From the NCBI RefSeq assembly GCF_000227135.1, contig NC_018260.1:241626-281340 (forward strand): 39,715 bases of DNA, in the 5' to 3' direction. This DNA comes from Leishmania donovani. Taxonomy: Eukaryota; Euglenozoa; Kinetoplastea; Trypanosomatida; Trypanosomatidae. The notes under the pieces were generated by a model that saw nothing but the letters and a program-made list of their open reading frames with translations, was not told the origin of the DNA and did no database searches. The first letter of the stretch is position 1, and each line of letters starts with the position of its first letter. The position numbers and the translations under genes were made by a program. Shown piece by piece: positions 1 through 9,252 of this stretch.

Positions 1-1
1 G

Positions 2-337
2 ATCGCCACCAGCACCAAGGTCGACATCTCCAGCGTTGACACGGCGCCCATCACCCCCGAGGTGTTCCAGCGCCCCAAGGCAGAGAAGCTGACCAAGAGC
101 GAGGGCGACTTCATGGGCGACAAACAGAAGGCTAGGGCGGAGAAGGCTGCCAAGAAGACCTCCAAGGCGGGAAAGAAGACCCCCGTGTCAGACGCGCGCG
201 CCCAGCTGCAGAAGAAGATCGACGCCGCCCTCATCGCCGCCATCAAGAAGGACGCTCAGGGCAAGGAGAAGGCCGGCTACCTGCGCTCCGTCTTCACGGT
301 GAAGCCGGGCGATGCGCCGCACCGCTGGAACTGGTAA
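2..337 (+). CDS. RPL6: 60S ribosomal protein L6, C-terminal part (5' end outside window)
   Basis: The open frame enters from the left edge and gives the last 111 residues of a very basic, Lys/Ala-rich protein. It ends GYLRSVFTVKPGDAPHRWNW. Eukaryotic L6 proteins end with a GYLRSVF block followed by a short PH-containing tail, so the match is specific. A VDISSVDTAPITPEVF stretch occupies the place where L6 has its K-V-x-I segment before the Lys-rich helical region. L6 is a structural protein of the large cytosolic ribosomal subunit. Third codon positions are almost all G or C, as expected for a highly expressed Leishmania gene. The N-terminal part and start codon lie outside the window, so full length cannot be judged. 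Confidence 0.9.
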   Translation: MATSTKVDISSVDTAPITPEVFQRPKAEKLTKSEGDFMGDKQKARAEKAAKKTSKAGKKTPVSDARAQLQKKIDAALIAAIKKDAQGKEKAGYLRSVFTVKPGDAPHRWNW

Positions 338-1061
338 GCACAGGACAACCGTAGGCGCTCTCGCACCACGTGCTGGTGTTGTAGCCTCGCTACCCCTACA
401 GCCTCTCTGGTGAGGCGCGTGCCGACGTGTTTCGCGGTTCTCCCGCAGGCGTGTGCGTCTTTTCTATTTTTGGTTTCTTCGCTTCCATTTTTTAGTTTTT
501 TTTATTCGCAAAGAACAAAACGAGTGCACATGTCGGCGCATGCGCAACCAGACGCGATCCTCGCTCTCACCCGGCCCATCACTCGCGAGTCATGGGGCGT
601 ATGTATTCGTTGTTTTAGTCTGGTCTCCCACGTGTGCAGTTGTAGACTCGCACGCGGTAGCTGCACGGCTGGTGCGGTTCCTTCGATGCTTGCTTGCGAC
701 CCCCCCCCTGGCACGCAGGCGCGGGTATAGACCTTGCAAACGCCTACAAGGCTGCTGTGGTGGGCAGGCAGAGGTGCTGTGATGGCGGCTAATGCATGCC
801 ACTGCAGGCACGTCTCTTCTTCATTTTTCTTGTGCTACCTTCTCTCCTCCCTCGTCTCTCTGCACTTTTCGTGCGTGTTTTCGTGACTGTGCCTGCGTGA
901 CGCGAACTGGCTCTCGTTCGCTTCTTCTGTCTTTCGGATGGTAATGATGCTGCGCACACGCGAGACTGTGTACTCGTGCATCTGCTCGTACACACGCACA
1001 CGCACGTGCGCGCATGCACGAAAATGGATGTCCCCCTTGAAAAAAAGGAAGTCGATTATTC
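338..1061 (+). other. Intergenic spacer: L6 3'UTR, pyrimidine tract, WD40-gene leader
   Basis: No convincing gene lies here. T-rich runs near 460-510 fit the L6 3'UTR. A long C/T-rich stretch at about 808-945 precedes the first good AG at 963-964. Small open frames on both strands have no coding bias. Confidence 0.6.
963..964 (+). promoter_or_regulatory. Predicted spliced-leader acceptor AG for the WD40 gene
   Basis: This is the first AG after the pyrimidine-rich stretch at about 808-945. It would give a 97-nt leader. The call rests on the general trypanosomatid rule only; nearby alternative AGs exist. Confidence 0.4.
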
Positions 1062-1075
1062 ATGAGCAGCAGTAG
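1014..1075 (+). promoter_or_regulatory. Cluster of three upstream ORFs at the WD40 start
   Basis: Three ATGs occur within 48 nt before the WD40 start. ATG 1014 opens an 8-codon ORF ending at 1040. ATG 1024 opens a 13-codon ORF whose TGA (1063-1065) overlaps the main ATG (1062-1064) as ATGA. ATG 1028 opens a frame that runs past the main start to a TAG at 1073-1075. They matter only if the mRNA starts upstream of 1014, as the acceptor at 964 predicts. Confidence 0.5.
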
Positions 1076-2609
1076 CGGGGACGAGTACGACCCGGCAGAG
1101 GTGGTTGTTCACACAACCGTTGCATCACCCTCTCTCAGCGACACCGTGGTGCCCTCAACGGCGCCGTTCTTGAGGTCGGCAGCGGAGAACGCATCCGCAG
1201 CGACCGTCGCTGCGGTGGCTGCCTTGACCTCTCTTCCGAAGACGACAGCTTCAGCGCTCCCCTCCTCGCCGACCCCGCGCAGTGCTGGAAACGACGTCGA
1301 CGGTGGCTACCGCTTGCACAGCGACATCAAGGGCCGCATCCGCTGCCTCACACTCAATACGGCTGGTACGACGCTGTGCGCCGGCAGCGAGGATGGGCAG
1401 CTGTGCATGTGGGACTTCACCGTTCCTCTCAAGTCGTATCGCTTGCAGCCAACGCGGGTGCTGACGCCGTTTGTGAACCGCATCTCGGGATTGCAGCCCA
1501 TCATCGCCTTGGCATGCGCGAGCGACGACAGTTACTTTGTCGCCTGCCAGGATGGGGACAGCCCGGCGCTGGTGCGAGCGTCTGGGGAACAGCTGGGGTA
1601 CTGCGCAATCGGGGAGCGTGGCTTGATGGATGTGATTCAGTGCAAGGGCCATCGCGCTCCCGTCACGTGCGTCGCCGCGCACACCCACGACGCAGCCGCC
1701 TTCTTCACGGGCAGCCAAGACGGCACGGTGCGGCTGTGGAACAGCGCCACGTTCAAGCAGAGGAGTGTGTACGCGGTGAAGCACGGATCGGGGCAGCTGA
1801 CCGATACCCATGTGGTGGAGAGCGTGGCCAGCCTCAACCGCTTCCACAATGGACTGGGGCGCGTTTTTGCCAGCGGAGGGCAGGATGGCCGAGTGCAGAT
1901 ATGGGATAGCAGGGTGAAATACCGTCCCGGCGGGGCCATCGCCACGGTGAATATGTACGCTGCAGCAGCACCGGCAGGGCCAGGCAAGGCGACGGAGGAC
2001 CCCTTCATGGAGAAGCACGTGGGCGGCATGATGGAGCTACACCAGAAGGATGCAGGCGCCTCGCACGCTTCCGGCAGTTACGGGCTTGCCGTACGTCTGG
2101 GCAGCGCTGTCAAGATAATCGACCTCCGCCGGCTCTCTCACAGCGATGGTGCCACTGCGCCGAAAGCAGTCGTTCAAGAGGCGGCTACCGGGCTGCCCCA
2201 TGTGCTCGACACGACCGCTCTGTCGATCGGGCGCGGTGGTGGGTCTTCAATGATGACGTGCACAAGTCGTGCCGGCTACAGGCACACCAAGGGCGGCCAC
2301 GTAGTGCAGTATTGCTACGCGGATGGCGACCGACTTGACCCGACGCTGGTCTGGCGGGCCGGCAAGCAAGACGAGGATGTCCTCTGCGCATGTGCGGATA
2401 TCAGCCGTGCTGACGGCTGTCTCTTCGCCGGCCTCAGCTCTGGCGATGTGGTAGTGCATGGCGCCTTCTCGAATGGTGCGGCAGCACCGCAGCCCATGGA
2501 AGCGTGGCTGCAGACGCGCCCACAGAGAGAGGGGCACGAGCGTGCCGTCGGCGTAAAGGCGCCGCGTGCAGTTGAGGACGACGCCGATCTGCTGCATGAC
2601 CTGTTCTAG
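1062..2609 (+). CDS. WD40-repeat protein of unknown role
   Basis: The 515-residue protein contains recognisable WD40 units. One at residues about 88-118 ends in a SEDGQLCMWD stretch. One at about 194-227 has the GH start and the SQDGTVRLWN end. One at about 253-283 has GGQDGRVQIWD. A degenerate blade near 439-467 contains LFAGLSSGDVVVHG. The first 80 residues are Ser/Thr/Ala-rich and probably disordered. Proteins of this family fold as beta-propellers and act as scaffolds, but the sequence gives no partner or location. Only three units are clear, so the remaining blades must be degenerate if this is a normal seven-bladed propeller. The ATG at 1062 is the first in frame without an intervening stop. 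It overlaps the stop of an upstream ORF. Confidence 0.88.
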   Translation: MSSSSGDEYDPAEVVVHTTVASPSLSDTVVPSTAPFLRSAAENASAATVAAVAALTSLPKTTASALPSSPTPRSAGNDVDGGYRLHSDIKGRIRCLTLNTAGTTLCAGSEDGQLCMWDFTVPLKSYRLQPTRVLTPFVNRISGLQPIIALACASDDSYFVACQDGDSPALVRASGEQLGYCAIGERGLMDVIQCKGHRAPVTCVAAHTHDAAAFFTGSQDGTVRLWNSATFKQRSVYAVKHGSGQLTDTHVVESVASLNRFHNGLGRVFASGGQDGRVQIWDSRVKYRPGGAIATVNMYAAAAPAGPGKATEDPFMEKHVGGMMELHQKDAGASHASGSYGLAVRLGSAVKIIDLRRLSHSDGATAPKAVVQEAATGLPHVLDTTALSIGRGGGSSMMTCTSRAGYRHTKGGHVVQYCYADGDRLDPTLVWRAGKQDEDVLCACADISRADGCLFAGLSSGDVVVHGAFSNGAAAPQPMEAWLQTRPQREGHERAVGVKAPRAVEDDADLLHDLF

Positions 2610-3428
2610 ACAAGGCGGCTTTTTTTTGTGGGACCGCTGCTCTCTCGCCCACCCACACGTGAAGACGGAGAGGCAAATAAGGGAGGCGGGGAGAGGAAGG
2701 GAACCCAAGCAAGCTCGTGACGTGCATGTGCGAATGAGGAAGACCTCACAGAACTCCACCGACTTACGCCCAGACCATGGCGCGAGGTTGCACCGCAGCC
2801 CGTATGCAGTCTCCTGCGAGGAGGCACATACGGGCACACAAGCATTGCTTGCGCGATGCGCCGCATTTTGCAATACCGTGGCCGGACTTCATCTCTCTTT
2901 CCTGATTCGGACGCGCTTCTCGCTATCTTTTTTTTTTTCGTTGACGCACCTATCTCTTTCTCTTCTCTTCGCCCCCCCCCCTCCCCTCTCCGTCTCTCCC
3001 CTTACACGCCGTCGTTTGACTTGCTGGCTCCATCGCGCCCGATTATCGGTTAAACCACCAGCGCGCACCAGCTTCACTCAAGACTCCTTTCTCGCCCCGT
3101 GCAGCCACCCCGTCACGACGAGAGAGCGCGAGCTCATAGATAGAGATCCCTGAGGCGCCGCTCGTTAATCTGCGGACGCGTGCGTGTCTGTGTAGTGTCG
3201 ACGGCACTGCCTCTGCCTCTCCGCAACTTCCCTCGCGCCGGCAGGAGAAACAGAGCAACAGCGGAAAAAGAGATCGGAGGTCGACCTCACAAGCTCGGCA
3301 GGCTGCATCGTGCGGAGCCCACACAACATTCTTTGTGCCCTTCGCGTTTTGTGGCGACCACTGCGACCTCTGCAAGCGGCTGCAGTACATCGAAGAGCGC
3401 AACCGGGGCGCGCGTGATCGGGGATGCC
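2610..3428 (+). other. Intergenic spacer with strong polypyrimidine tract
   Basis: It contains a dense C/T tract at about 2885-3003 including runs of T and C, then AG at 3060-3061. No ATG occurs from 2859 to 3423, which supports a transcript leader starting near 3062. No gene is visible. Confidence 0.6.
3060..3061 (+). promoter_or_regulatory. Predicted spliced-leader acceptor AG
   Basis: This is the first AG after the strong pyrimidine tract at 2885-3003, giving a leader of about 367 nt for the gene at 3429. The region between them has no ATG except one 5 nt before the chosen start. Confidence 0.5.
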
Positions 3429-4553
3429 ATGCCATCGCCTGCGGGCTCCTCCAAAGCGCCGCCGAGCCAGTACGCGCGGCCGCCCACCAAGGAGGAGATT
3501 GCCGCGTTCATGCTGCGGCACACTGCGCATCTTCCGCTCGTGCTTCACGCAGAAGACCGGCGCCAGGGAGGCGAGAACGACTCGGCCTCATCCGTAGACA
3601 ACAGGCACACAGACTCTGCGCGGTGGGTAGCGCCGTACCTTTACACGGGTGCCGATTATGCCCTTGTCCTGGCCGCCTGCTTCCCAAGCCACTGCATCGA
3701 TCTCTCGCTGCTGAACTGGTCGACAAATCCGTTGCTCTCCCAGCGTCAGGGCAACTTGCGTGTGTTTTGCCAAGCCGCACGCGCCCTAGCGCTCCCGGAC
3801 GCGCCGCTGTCGGCACTGCACCCGGAGCTGCTGCAGAGCAGCGCGTCCTGCATCGTAGGGCACCTCAAGGTGCAGCATTGGCTGTACAGTCTCTCACTGC
3901 GGTTTATGCCTGCTAACAATCACGACGCAGCGACACTGCGCTCAGTGCACAGACATCTGCAGTCGGGCGAACCCTACCTAAAGCGAAGGCGAGGCGAGCA
4001 CGACGAGGATGGCGTGTGCGCGTCAGTGCGCGACTGCCCACCCCTGCCGGCGGAGCACCTGCTGCGGTGTGCGCCGGCCCTCACCCCCATCCCCTCTTTC
4101 ACCGACGCTACCGCGCTAGCGCAACTGTCTTCTGCCGCCGCTGTTTCTGCGGAGGGGGCGAACCTGAAGGTGGGCGCTGAGAAGTCCATCGCGCTAGCCA
4201 GCCACTCCGCAGATGATGCAGCCGAGTTCGCAAAGAAGCAGAAGCCGTGGCTCAACTACAGCAAGCCGTGGCTGTTGCCGTCGCTGCGCGCTGCGGAGGC
4301 AAAGAAGGCGGCGAGCGAGGCGGCAGCGGCGAAGCGGGCGCAAGAGGAGCGGGAGCGCAACTCTCGGTACACGGCTTACGTAGCGCAGGCCAAGAATGTG
4401 CACGATCAATACGTGGTGTCGTGTACCGCCGCGGCAGAGAAGCGGGATCAGCTGCGCGCCATCAAGACTCTGCTACTGCAGGACATCATGGAGGGAAAAC
4501 CAGTCGATTTCAAGGACTACGCCGCACGGCTCCGCGAGTGCCACGAAGGCTGA
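3429..4553 (+). CDS. Conserved-type protein, possible calponin-homology-like N-terminus and C-terminal coiled coil
   Basis: The 374-residue protein has three parts. Residues about 18-150 look globular and helical, with a FPSHCIDLSLLNW segment followed by an L-rich helix and a VGHLKVQHWLYSL helix. This spacing resembles the N-terminal CH-like domains of SPEF1/CLAMP-type axonemal proteins, but that is my inference from pattern only. Residues about 150-275 are low complexity. Residues about 275-374 are Ala/Lys/Glu-rich, with a predicted coiled coil (roughly 295-355) and a KPWLNYSKPWLLPSLR motif just before it. If the CH-like reading is right, a cytoskeletal or flagellar role is likely; otherwise the function is unknown. 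The frame is open upstream of 3429 but has no ATG. An out-of-frame ATG at 3424 sits 5 nt before the start. Confidence 0.75.
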   Translation: MPSPAGSSKAPPSQYARPPTKEEIAAFMLRHTAHLPLVLHAEDRRQGGENDSASSVDNRHTDSARWVAPYLYTGADYALVLAACFPSHCIDLSLLNWSTNPLLSQRQGNLRVFCQAARALALPDAPLSALHPELLQSSASCIVGHLKVQHWLYSLSLRFMPANNHDAATLRSVHRHLQSGEPYLKRRRGEHDEDGVCASVRDCPPLPAEHLLRCAPALTPIPSFTDATALAQLSSAAAVSAEGANLKVGAEKSIALASHSADDAAEFAKKQKPWLNYSKPWLLPSLRAAEAKKAASEAAAAKRAQEERERNSRYTAYVAQAKNVHDQYVVSCTAAAEKRDQLRAIKTLLLQDIMEGKPVDFKDYAARLRECHEG

Positions 4554-4681
4554 TACATTGCAGAGAAGCCAACACTCTTTTGTGGATGCTTCCCTCTGTC
4601 CATCGCCCCCACGCGCGCTCACTATTTCGTGTGGGTGTGCATGCTTTGTTTACGCCGTTCATCAAAAAAGAAAGCGCGCAG

Positions 4682-4701
4682 CACACACACACACACACAC
4701 A
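4682..4701 (+). repeat. (CA)n microsatellite
   Basis: This is an uninterrupted CA dinucleotide run just downstream of the gene ending at 4553, probably in its 3'UTR or spacer. Confidence 0.85.
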
Positions 4702-5498
4702 TGCACACAAACTAACAAAGTAGAAACGTAAACTACCGACGGCACGCCGAATACTCCATGCTCGCCTCAGTCTGTGGCAGCAACAAGGTGCTGCGCTTGC
4801 AGCGATGACAGCAGAAGCTCCCGCCTCTCCCCCGTTTTCCGGTTTCTTGAAAATTGAGCGAAAAGCCCTCCGGCACATATGTGGAGTCACGATCCACAAA
4901 ATGGCGCGACGGTGTCCTGGCAGTCTCTGCTCCTGTCTCTCTGTCCACCCTCGCACGCACACGCACACGCACACGCATACGCTGGCCTCTTCCTCTCCTG
5001 TGCAAACACTGGAAGGCATGAGGCGGATATGGGGTGGCGTGCTCATGCATATGCCACTGGCAACGCTTCACCACTTGCGCTTCACTTTTTCCGCATGTCC
5101 TCATACTCTGCTCTTGTGTTGCTGCACACCTCTGCTTCTTCGTTCGAGGAACTCTAAGCACGGAAAACCTGGTAGGGGCGGCCCCATCTCCGTTGAGCGA
5201 GCGCCCTCGGTCTCCATTCTTTGCTCGGCTTTTGCTGCCATTGCTGTCTTGCTATGCGCACCATTGCGCTGGGACGATACCACTGGCCGGACGCCAGCAA
5301 GCGACGCTGACACAGCGGTGGTCGGCGAAGAGTGAGGTGGAGGGAGAAGAGGATTGCCGCGCTCGTGTCGATCGCAGCAGTGCGCGGTCCCCAGACGCTT
5401 GGAGTTGCGAAGTTTTCTGCTTCGTATCCCTTCCCTGGTGCCCACTGCCGTACGTGAGCAGGGCTTCGACGCAAGCGGATTTGCATCTTTTTTCATTG

Positions 5499-5500
5499 AG
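5499..5500 (+). promoter_or_regulatory. Candidate spliced-leader acceptor AG close to the 5540 start
   Basis: A short T-rich tract (about 5481-5496) is followed by AG at 5499-5500, 40 nt before the first in-frame ATG of the next gene. AG at 5147-5148 after another tract is an alternative; it would leave an upstream ATG at 5253 in the leader. Confidence 0.35.
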
Positions 5501-5539
5501 AGGGGCCCCAGCGCTGATTTGCGTGTGCTGCAGAGCGCG

Positions 5540-8050
5540 ATGTACCGGTACGTTGCTTCACGTCAACGATGTGGTGTGTGCGACCACTTCGGCTTTGTCA
5601 CAGACACATCCGAGCGCTGGACTTCGGCGACCGCGCTTGCGTGTCTGCGCCGATCCAAGCATGATCAGCATCCCCAGCAGCAAGAACGTGCACATGCGAT
5701 TCCCACTTCACGCACCGTGAAGCTGCGGCGTGCCATGTGGATGCGTATGCACCCAGTGGAGCGCTGGACCTCGCTCGTGGATCTTGGCCGGCGTAGCGCG
5801 TACTTAATTGAGAAGCCTGCTCGACTGTCGCCGTCGGCAGCGCGTGAAGTGTCAGGCAAGTCCACGCCGGTCTCCAGCGACGGCCGTGGCAGTGCATCGG
5901 TGCTAGGGAGTGCAGACCCAAAGGTGCGCTTCACACCGGAGGCTACAGAGGCACATTGGCAGCTGTGCCATGCGCTGCCCTACGCTGCACGCCTCCATCT
6001 CTGCCTTTCGGCGCTTCTGTGGATCCGCTGCTTGCAGGATGTGCAGGACACACTGGCGCGGGTGCGGCTGCCGTTTGCCGCGGTGCGGCGCCCAGAGCGA
6101 TACGCCGTGGCGGACGTCTTCCCAACTCGCTTGAGGGAATACTGGGTCGATGCACACACCACCGTGTCGACCAAGATGAGCGCCCAGCTGAACTCGACGG
6201 CGGAGCAGATCCCGGCGCCGCACGCGTGGGACGCTGAGACGTCGGAGACCATTGAGGACGCAGCGACAGAGGCCACGATGACGCTGGATGCGGGCCGCGT
6301 GTTGCATGGACGCCACCAAGCCCGCCGAAGCGGAAAGACGCTCTTGCACCAGGTGCAGGGGTTGCAGCCGCGGGCGAATGCTGAGGACGACATAGCAGCG
6401 CGACTGACGGGCACAGGGTCGCCGAGTGGCAGCCGACGCCGCCGCCGTCGGCTGCCGACTGCATCGTCGCTAGCGCCCCATGCCCTCTCCGTGGAGTCTG
6501 CCCCCGCGTCTTCGGCGTGGCCGGGCTCACTTGAGTTCGCCTCTGATGCATCTCGCCACGTGCCGCCGGTGTCGCTAGAAACGGAGCCGCTCGAGGACGC
6601 AGCTTACCACGGCAACGACAACCGCGGCGAGGGTTGCCCGCTGAACCAAGACGGAAAGGCGTCGCCGACGCCCATCTTCATCTGGGTCCCACCCACCATG
6701 CATAGTGCCGCCGCCAGTCCCGGCGGCGCGCTGCCGACTGAGGCGGAGCTTCTCGTGAGGTACTGCGTCATGGCGCACGCCGCGGTTTTATCCAGTCTGT
6801 TTATCGAGGGCCGCGTGGTGGACTTCGGCAGCAACCACCCGCTGGTAGTCGCCTACGTGCGGTGGCTGCTCGACGAGCTTGTGCTGGAGCACTTTGTGTC
6901 TGTGTCCTTGCTCGCTGAGGCTGAGGTGGCTGGGTACCGACCTTATTATCCACACTGGTGCTGGCGCACTGTACTCGTGCTGATGCCCCCCAAGTACTGC
7001 GGCGGCTACTCAGCCGCGCTGCTGCGAGACTGGGCTTCACGCATTGTACAGGCGGCCCCATGCTCTGTACTGGTGGAAGGCCATGCTGGTGCAGGGTATG
7101 TCAAGCAGCTGAAGGAGGAGGTGCGACTGCTACAAAACGCTCTTGATGACGCAGAGGGCATGAGGGCGGTGGCGTGGGTGGCGGTAGGCGTTACGGTTCC
7201 CGTGGAAACTGCGCCAAGAGAGAGCGCCGCCAGCGCTGCTGGGGCAGCTGCCAGTGACAGCAATCACAACGGCAAAGAGGAAGCGAAGGTGCCGCAGTTT
7301 CGACCGCAGCGCTGCCCTAGAGCCGTTCCCTCGTTATCAACGTTCGTCTCGGAGGCTAGCTTGGCATCGGTTCGGTGGTTAGGCGAGTGGCTCGAGCCAG
7401 GGTCATCGGAAGCGACTGCTCAGAGCACTTCCCGTCAAACGGCCTTTCTCGAGGCGGTGAGGGAGACGCTGGAGGATCGCTTCTACACCTGCGAGGTACT
7501 CTACTCCCCAGCCCAGTCGTGCCTGACCCCCTACCGCTTTGAGCGATGGGTGCTGGAGCAGCTTCCCGGAAATGTGCGCGTGGTCGGCATCAACACATCC
7601 CCTTTCGATGTACTGTACTTCTTTCCTCAGGGCGTGTTTCTGAGCCAGAAGGTGGGCAATGCCTTCCGCTACCGGGCCGTGGAGAGAACAGTAGTGGCGA
7701 AGGATGTGATTCCTTCCTGGAGGACGCATCCACTGCGGCATGCGGTGACCCAGTTGAAGCGGCTGAGCCGGCGCTGGCGGAGGCGAGGCGATGATGTGGC
7801 GAGTGGCCTGCACGCCGAGTTCTCACCATCGGATCTCGCCGAGCTGAGGCGCGCCGCGCGTGCTGTATCCCTCTCAACCCCTAATCCCGATGCAGCGCCG
7901 TGCAGCGATGCTGCGGGCATTCCACCGGAAGCTTCAGCAGCGGAGAACGCGTCACATGCGCTTGTTCGCGAGCGCACGGTAGAGTATCTGGCTGAACCTT
8001 CAAAGAGGACGCTGCTAGGGTTGGCAGTGGCGCGCTTCTTCCGCGTCTAG
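5540..8050 (+). CDS. Large protein of unknown function
   Basis: I do not recognise this 836-residue protein. The N-terminus has a CGVCDHFGF segment. Residues about 50-210 are rich in conserved-looking Trp/Arg/Tyr. Residues about 230-400 are low complexity with a run of Arg (RRRRRR) near residue 300 that could be a nuclear signal. Residues about 400-560 form a compact block with YCVMAHAAVLSSLFIEGRV and YRPYYPHWCWRTVLVLMPP. After another disordered linker, residues about 635-740 form a second block with FERWVLEQLPGNVRVVGINT. The C-terminus is basic. No membrane segment is clear. The frame stays open for about 186 nt upstream of 5540 but without an ATG, so 5540 is the first usable start. Base composition and length support it as a real gene. 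Confidence 0.82.
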   Translation: MYRYVASRQRCGVCDHFGFVTDTSERWTSATALACLRRSKHDQHPQQQERAHAIPTSRTVKLRRAMWMRMHPVERWTSLVDLGRRSAYLIEKPARLSPSAAREVSGKSTPVSSDGRGSASVLGSADPKVRFTPEATEAHWQLCHALPYAARLHLCLSALLWIRCLQDVQDTLARVRLPFAAVRRPERYAVADVFPTRLREYWVDAHTTVSTKMSAQLNSTAEQIPAPHAWDAETSETIEDAATEATMTLDAGRVLHGRHQARRSGKTLLHQVQGLQPRANAEDDIAARLTGTGSPSGSRRRRRRLPTASSLAPHALSVESAPASSAWPGSLEFASDASRHVPPVSLETEPLEDAAYHGNDNRGEGCPLNQDGKASPTPIFIWVPPTMHSAAASPGGALPTEAELLVRYCVMAHAAVLSSLFIEGRVVDFGSNHPLVVAYVRWLLDELVLEHFVSVSLLAEAEVAGYRPYYPHWCWRTVLVLMPPKYCGGYSAALLRDWASRIVQAAPCSVLVEGHAGAGYVKQLKEEVRLLQNALDDAEGMRAVAWVAVGVTVPVETAPRESAASAAGAAASDSNHNGKEEAKVPQFRPQRCPRAVPSLSTFVSEASLASVRWLGEWLEPGSSEATAQSTSRQTAFLEAVRETLEDRFYTCEVLYSPAQSCLTPYRFERWVLEQLPGNVRVVGINTSPFDVLYFFPQGVFLSQKVGNAFRYRAVERTVVAKDVIPSWRTHPLRHAVTQLKRLSRRWRRRGDDVASGLHAEFSPSDLAELRRAARAVSLSTPNPDAAPCSDAAGIPPEASAAENASHALVRERTVEYLAEPSKRTLLGLAVARFFRV

Positions 8051-9252
8051 CATGCACCTTCCGCGAGTTCTCCGGCCCGTGATCCTTCCGTGTATCTCCC
8101 TTCATACACGCAACGCACGCCTTTACATTATCGACATAGCTCTTTTCTACCTTCGCTCGCCATCGCTGGGACTTCGCAAGACAGAGAAAACAGACAGGTG
8201 ATCGTGAATTCCTTGCGCGGTGCCTGAGAATGTGAGCGTGTACATGTGAACTGGAGGTGCAAGTTTACCGGAACCACTTCGCTCCGCCTTCCCGACACGC
8301 AGACACGATCTCATGCTTTTGCAAAACAGCATCTTGCACGGCTTGCGCTCTTCCCTGCCGTAAGGATATGGGCGCGCCTGAACGTTTCGCGCATCGTTTC
8401 GACCCGCGTTTACGCACAAACGACTATGTATGCCCGCGTGCGCGCCCAGGTACTCCTCTCGTCTCCTCTCATCCCCTCTTCCAATTCTAATCTTATTGTT
8501 CCCTGTCCACACCGCCCCCACCCCCGCGTCTGCCTCCGTGCTTGCCACTGCCTCTATGTCTCCTTCTGTAGGTATGCTTGAGCACGTGTATCTCTGTGTA
8601 TGCGGCGCCTGCTGCCGAGCGCTGCCCCTCTAGATCCCTGCTTTCGCTGCCCGCAGCACGGCGTTGTCGGTTGGGCGTGACTCCTTGCACCTCGTAGGTA
8701 CGACCCTATCTCGCAACCCCCAGATTCGCGAGCCCCTGTGCGCGGCGGCTGTGCCGAGTTATCGAAGACGCATCACCTTAACCCCTCCCTGCCCTCCCCA
8801 CTTTAGCCGCTGCGGCTGGCGTGCCGGTGCGCGCGTGCGTCGTGCGAGCTTTGCTGATGATGCGTGAGGAGCGCTCCTCCCATCCTCCAAAAGAGCAGAA
8901 TTAACCAACTGACGCTTTCACGGTGCCGTTGCCGCCGCGCCCCTCTGCTCCCCGGCTGCCCTCGCGGGCGGCGGTGCTGCTGAGCGGCCGCTGCGGCTGC
9001 GGTGCGTGCGTGATGCCGAGCGGTGCTGAATGGCAAAGACTCTGCGCTTGTGTGTGTGCGTGTACGCCGGGCAAGGCTTCCTCTCCGCTCCCCGCCGTGC
9101 GGCTGCCAGCAACCGAGATGAAGCTGATATGGTCCGTGTTTCAGATCCGCGTGACGCAAGTTTCTATCCTAGTACATATCTTCTGAGTTGCTGCTGGCGG
9201 CGCGCGCGCATGTGTATCTGTGCGTGTGTGTGTGTGTGTGTGTGTGCTGGTG
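8051..9252 (+). other. Intergenic spacer before the NSRP1-like gene
   Basis: It holds C/T-rich tracts near 8447-8520 and 8783-8805 and, at its right end, a (GT)n microsatellite. Open frames here show no coding bias. Splice-acceptor candidates nearest the next gene are AG 9171-9172 and AG 9186-9187, both after weak pyrimidine tracts. Confidence 0.5.
9224..9246 (+). repeat. (GT)n microsatellite next to a start codon
   Basis: A 23-nt uninterrupted GT run ends 6 nt before the ATG at 9253. It lies inside an upstream ORF that starts with ATG at 9210 and ends with TGA at 9264-9266, overlapping the main start codon. Confidence 0.9.

Larger units (their letters stand above)
4554..5539 (+). other. Intergenic spacer with CA-type microsatellites
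   Basis: It holds a (CA)n run at about 4682-4701, an ACGCAC-type repeat at about 4953-4981, and pyrimidine tracts at 5080-5146 and 5481-5496. Open frames through it are low complexity and I do not accept them as genes. Confidence 0.55.

Noticed and set aside
1251..2018. 255-codon open frame on the minus strand
   Set aside because: It lies wholly inside the WD40 gene on the other strand. GC-rich coding sequence often leaves such antisense frames open. It has no recognisable domain.
3180..3428. Longer N-terminus for the 3429 gene using a GTG start
   Set aside because: Nuclear trypanosomatid genes start at ATG. The frame upstream is open but holds no ATG.
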